DNA from: Ancylomarina sp963977525
GTDB lineage: Bacteria > Bacteroidota > Bacteroidia > Bacteroidales > Marinifilaceae
Reading direction: 5' to 3'
Length of the DNA stretch: 64,000 bases
Assembly: GCA_963977525.1 (NCBI GenBank)
Contig: CAXBPC010000014.1
Coordinates: 1 to 64,000 of the forward strand
The stretch's first letter is position 1; each line of letters begins with the position of its first letter. Made by a program: the position numbers and the translations under genes. Shown piece by piece: positions 63,025-64,000 of this stretch. Below the pieces are notes generated by a model. That model searched no databases, was not told the DNA's origin, and saw only the letters and a program-made list of their open reading frames with translations.

Positions 63025-64000
63025 CTAATTTCTTCTTGGGCAATTAGGCAATTTCAACATTTTGTAACTACTCTCGAATTTAGATTCAACACAATCAGTT
63101 GGATCACAACAAGTATGACAAACACGTTTAAGAGATCTAAATTGCTTTAATTCAACACCAGTAGCCATAAATTCTTCCTTAATTGGCTCTTCCTTCATTA
63201 AGTCAGTACTTAAATACTTCTTGTTGTCATCAGCAAATACAGTTACCACAACAGAGTCTGGCCCTAATTCTTCTTGAATTTTTAAGGCACCTAAGAAATT
63301 TGCACCTGAAGATATACCAACACCTAAACCTAAAATTGAAGAAAGCTTCTGAGCCATAATAATAGCATCACCATCATCAACACTCACAATCTCATCTAAC
63401 TTATCAAGCTTAACAATTGAAGGAATAAACTCATCTGAAATGCCTTGAATTCTGTGCTTCCCTACCTTATGTCCTGTTGACATAGTTGGTGAATTCGATG
63501 GCTCAAGAGGATGAATTCTTATATTAGGGTTCTGCTCTTTAAGATACTGGCCCACTCCCATTACAGTACCTCCTGTACCAACACCAGCTACAAAAGCATC
63601 AGGAGTTAGATTTCTATATTTTAATTGCCACCATAATTCAGGCGCAGTTGTGTTATAATGGGCATCACAGTTATCAGTGTTCGAAAATTGAAGAGGTAGG
63701 AATGTATTCTCATCTTCAGCTGCCAATTTATCAGCCATATCGATACTTCCAAGAAAGCCACCTTCTACTTTACTTATTAAACGGATATCAGCTCCATAGC
63801 TTCTTATTAAGTTGATACGCTCCTGACTCATCCAGTCTGGCATAAAAATAGTCACGGGGTGTCCCATCGCTCTACCAATACCAGAAAAAGAAATACCTGT
63901 ATTTCCACTTGTTGCTTCAATAATTCGATCACCAACTTTTAGAGTTCCCAAATTGTAAGCTTTCTGAATAATATGAAAGGCCATACGGTCTTTAATACTT
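63025..64000 (-). CDS. cysK: Cysteine synthase family protein (PLP-dependent), truncated at the window edge
   Basis: Only the C-terminal part is in the window; the frame continues past base 64000. The last visible codons read SIKDRMAFHI, so the PLP-binding Lys is encoded at 63991-63993. Following segments are IEATSGNTGIS (PLP phosphate loop), DAFVAGVGTGGTVMGVGQYL and GISSGANFLGA. It makes L-cysteine from O-acetylserine and sulfide, or a related beta-replacement. After the normal fold it has a Cys-rich tail (VCHTCCDPTDCVES) of about 40 residues that ordinary CysK lacks and that could bind zinc. The symbol is approximate; CysM is also possible. Confidence 0.85.
   Translation of the reverse strand, partial: SIKDRMAFHIIQKAYNLGTLKVGDRIIEATSGNTGISFSGIGRAMGHPVTIFMPDWMSQERINLIRSYGADIRLISKVEGGFLGSIDMADKLAAEDENTFLPLQFSNTDNCDAHYNTTAPELWWQLKYRNLTPDAFVAGVGTGGTVMGVGQYLKEQNPNIRIHPLEPSNSPTMSTGHKVGKHRIQGISDEFIPSIVKLDKLDEIVSVDDGDAIIMAQKLSSILGLGVGISSGANFLGALKIQEELGPDSVVVTVFADDNKKYLSTDLMKEEPIKEEFMATGVELKQFRSLKRVCHTCCDPTDCVESKFESSYKMLKLPNCPRRN

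Overview
The window reads as chromosomal DNA of an anaerobic or facultatively anaerobic member of the Bacteroidota, most likely a marine Marinilabiliales/Marinifilaceae-type lineage. This is inferred from low G+C, several promoters of the Bacteroidota type (TTTG, about 19 bases, TAnnTTTG), an Oar-like TonB-dependent receptor, KdsA (Gram-negative envelope), many Bacteroidota-style signal peptides ending in AQ, and fermentation genes (trimeric [FeFe] hydrogenase, butyrate kinase). No rRNA, tRNA, prophage, intact transposase or cas gene was seen.

Layout. 1-1470: a duplicated palindromic repeat, an orphan gene and a phased 21-bp repeat array. 1470-7040: HrpB helicase, a transglutaminase-like lipoprotein, a ferredoxin-nitroreductase and KdsA. 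7184-10760: a three-gene electron-bifurcating-type [FeFe] hydrogenase operon (hydC-hydB-hydA, minus strand). 11291-15027: butyrate kinase, glycerate kinase and a serine hydrolase. 15568-21674: penicillin-binding protein 1A, a 42-bp tandem array, RarA and a large TPR protein. 21850-30950: a degenerate 41-bp array, a cytidylate-kinase-like protein, a C1 peptidase, a small beta-barrel protein, SRPBCC and DoxX-like proteins, an Asp/Glu racemase, oligoendopeptidase F and two unknown proteins. 31010-35707: a repeat-rich stretch (an 8-unit 41-bp array and a REPIN-like inverted pair), a lipoprotein, a two-domain NTF2-like secreted protein, an outer-membrane protein and a DUF493 protein. 35778-49370: a large anaerobic cobalamin operon on the minus strand. 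49574-64000: a GNAT-like protein, a sodium:solute symporter, an M16 peptidase, DsbD, an Oar-like TonB receptor, a small secreted protein and a truncated cysteine synthase.

The cobalamin locus is the functional centrepiece. A Bacteroidota promoter places transcription start at the P1 helix of a full cobalamin riboswitch, followed by sirC, cobA, cbiX, cbiL, cbiH-cbiC, cbiE-cbiT, cbiG-cbiF, cbiJ-cbiD and the cobalt importer cbiMNQO. Every step from uroporphyrinogen III to cobyrinic acid is covered, with four two-enzyme fusions and a His-rich tail on the cobalt chelatase. CbiA and the later steps are not in the window.

The least explained structure is a set of phase-locked repeat arrays in intergenic DNA. 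Two arrays have exactly 21-bp spacing and share a TGAGAGG-like core (1235-1381; 40463-40777). Three others have units of 41-42 bp (18047-18255; about 21850-22230; 31264-31591). Spacing is kept almost without indels while the unit sequence has diverged. A separate 68-bp array carries two hairpins per unit with compensatory changes, and a dispersed hairpin family also shows covariation. Many of these elements sit inside the cobalamin operon.
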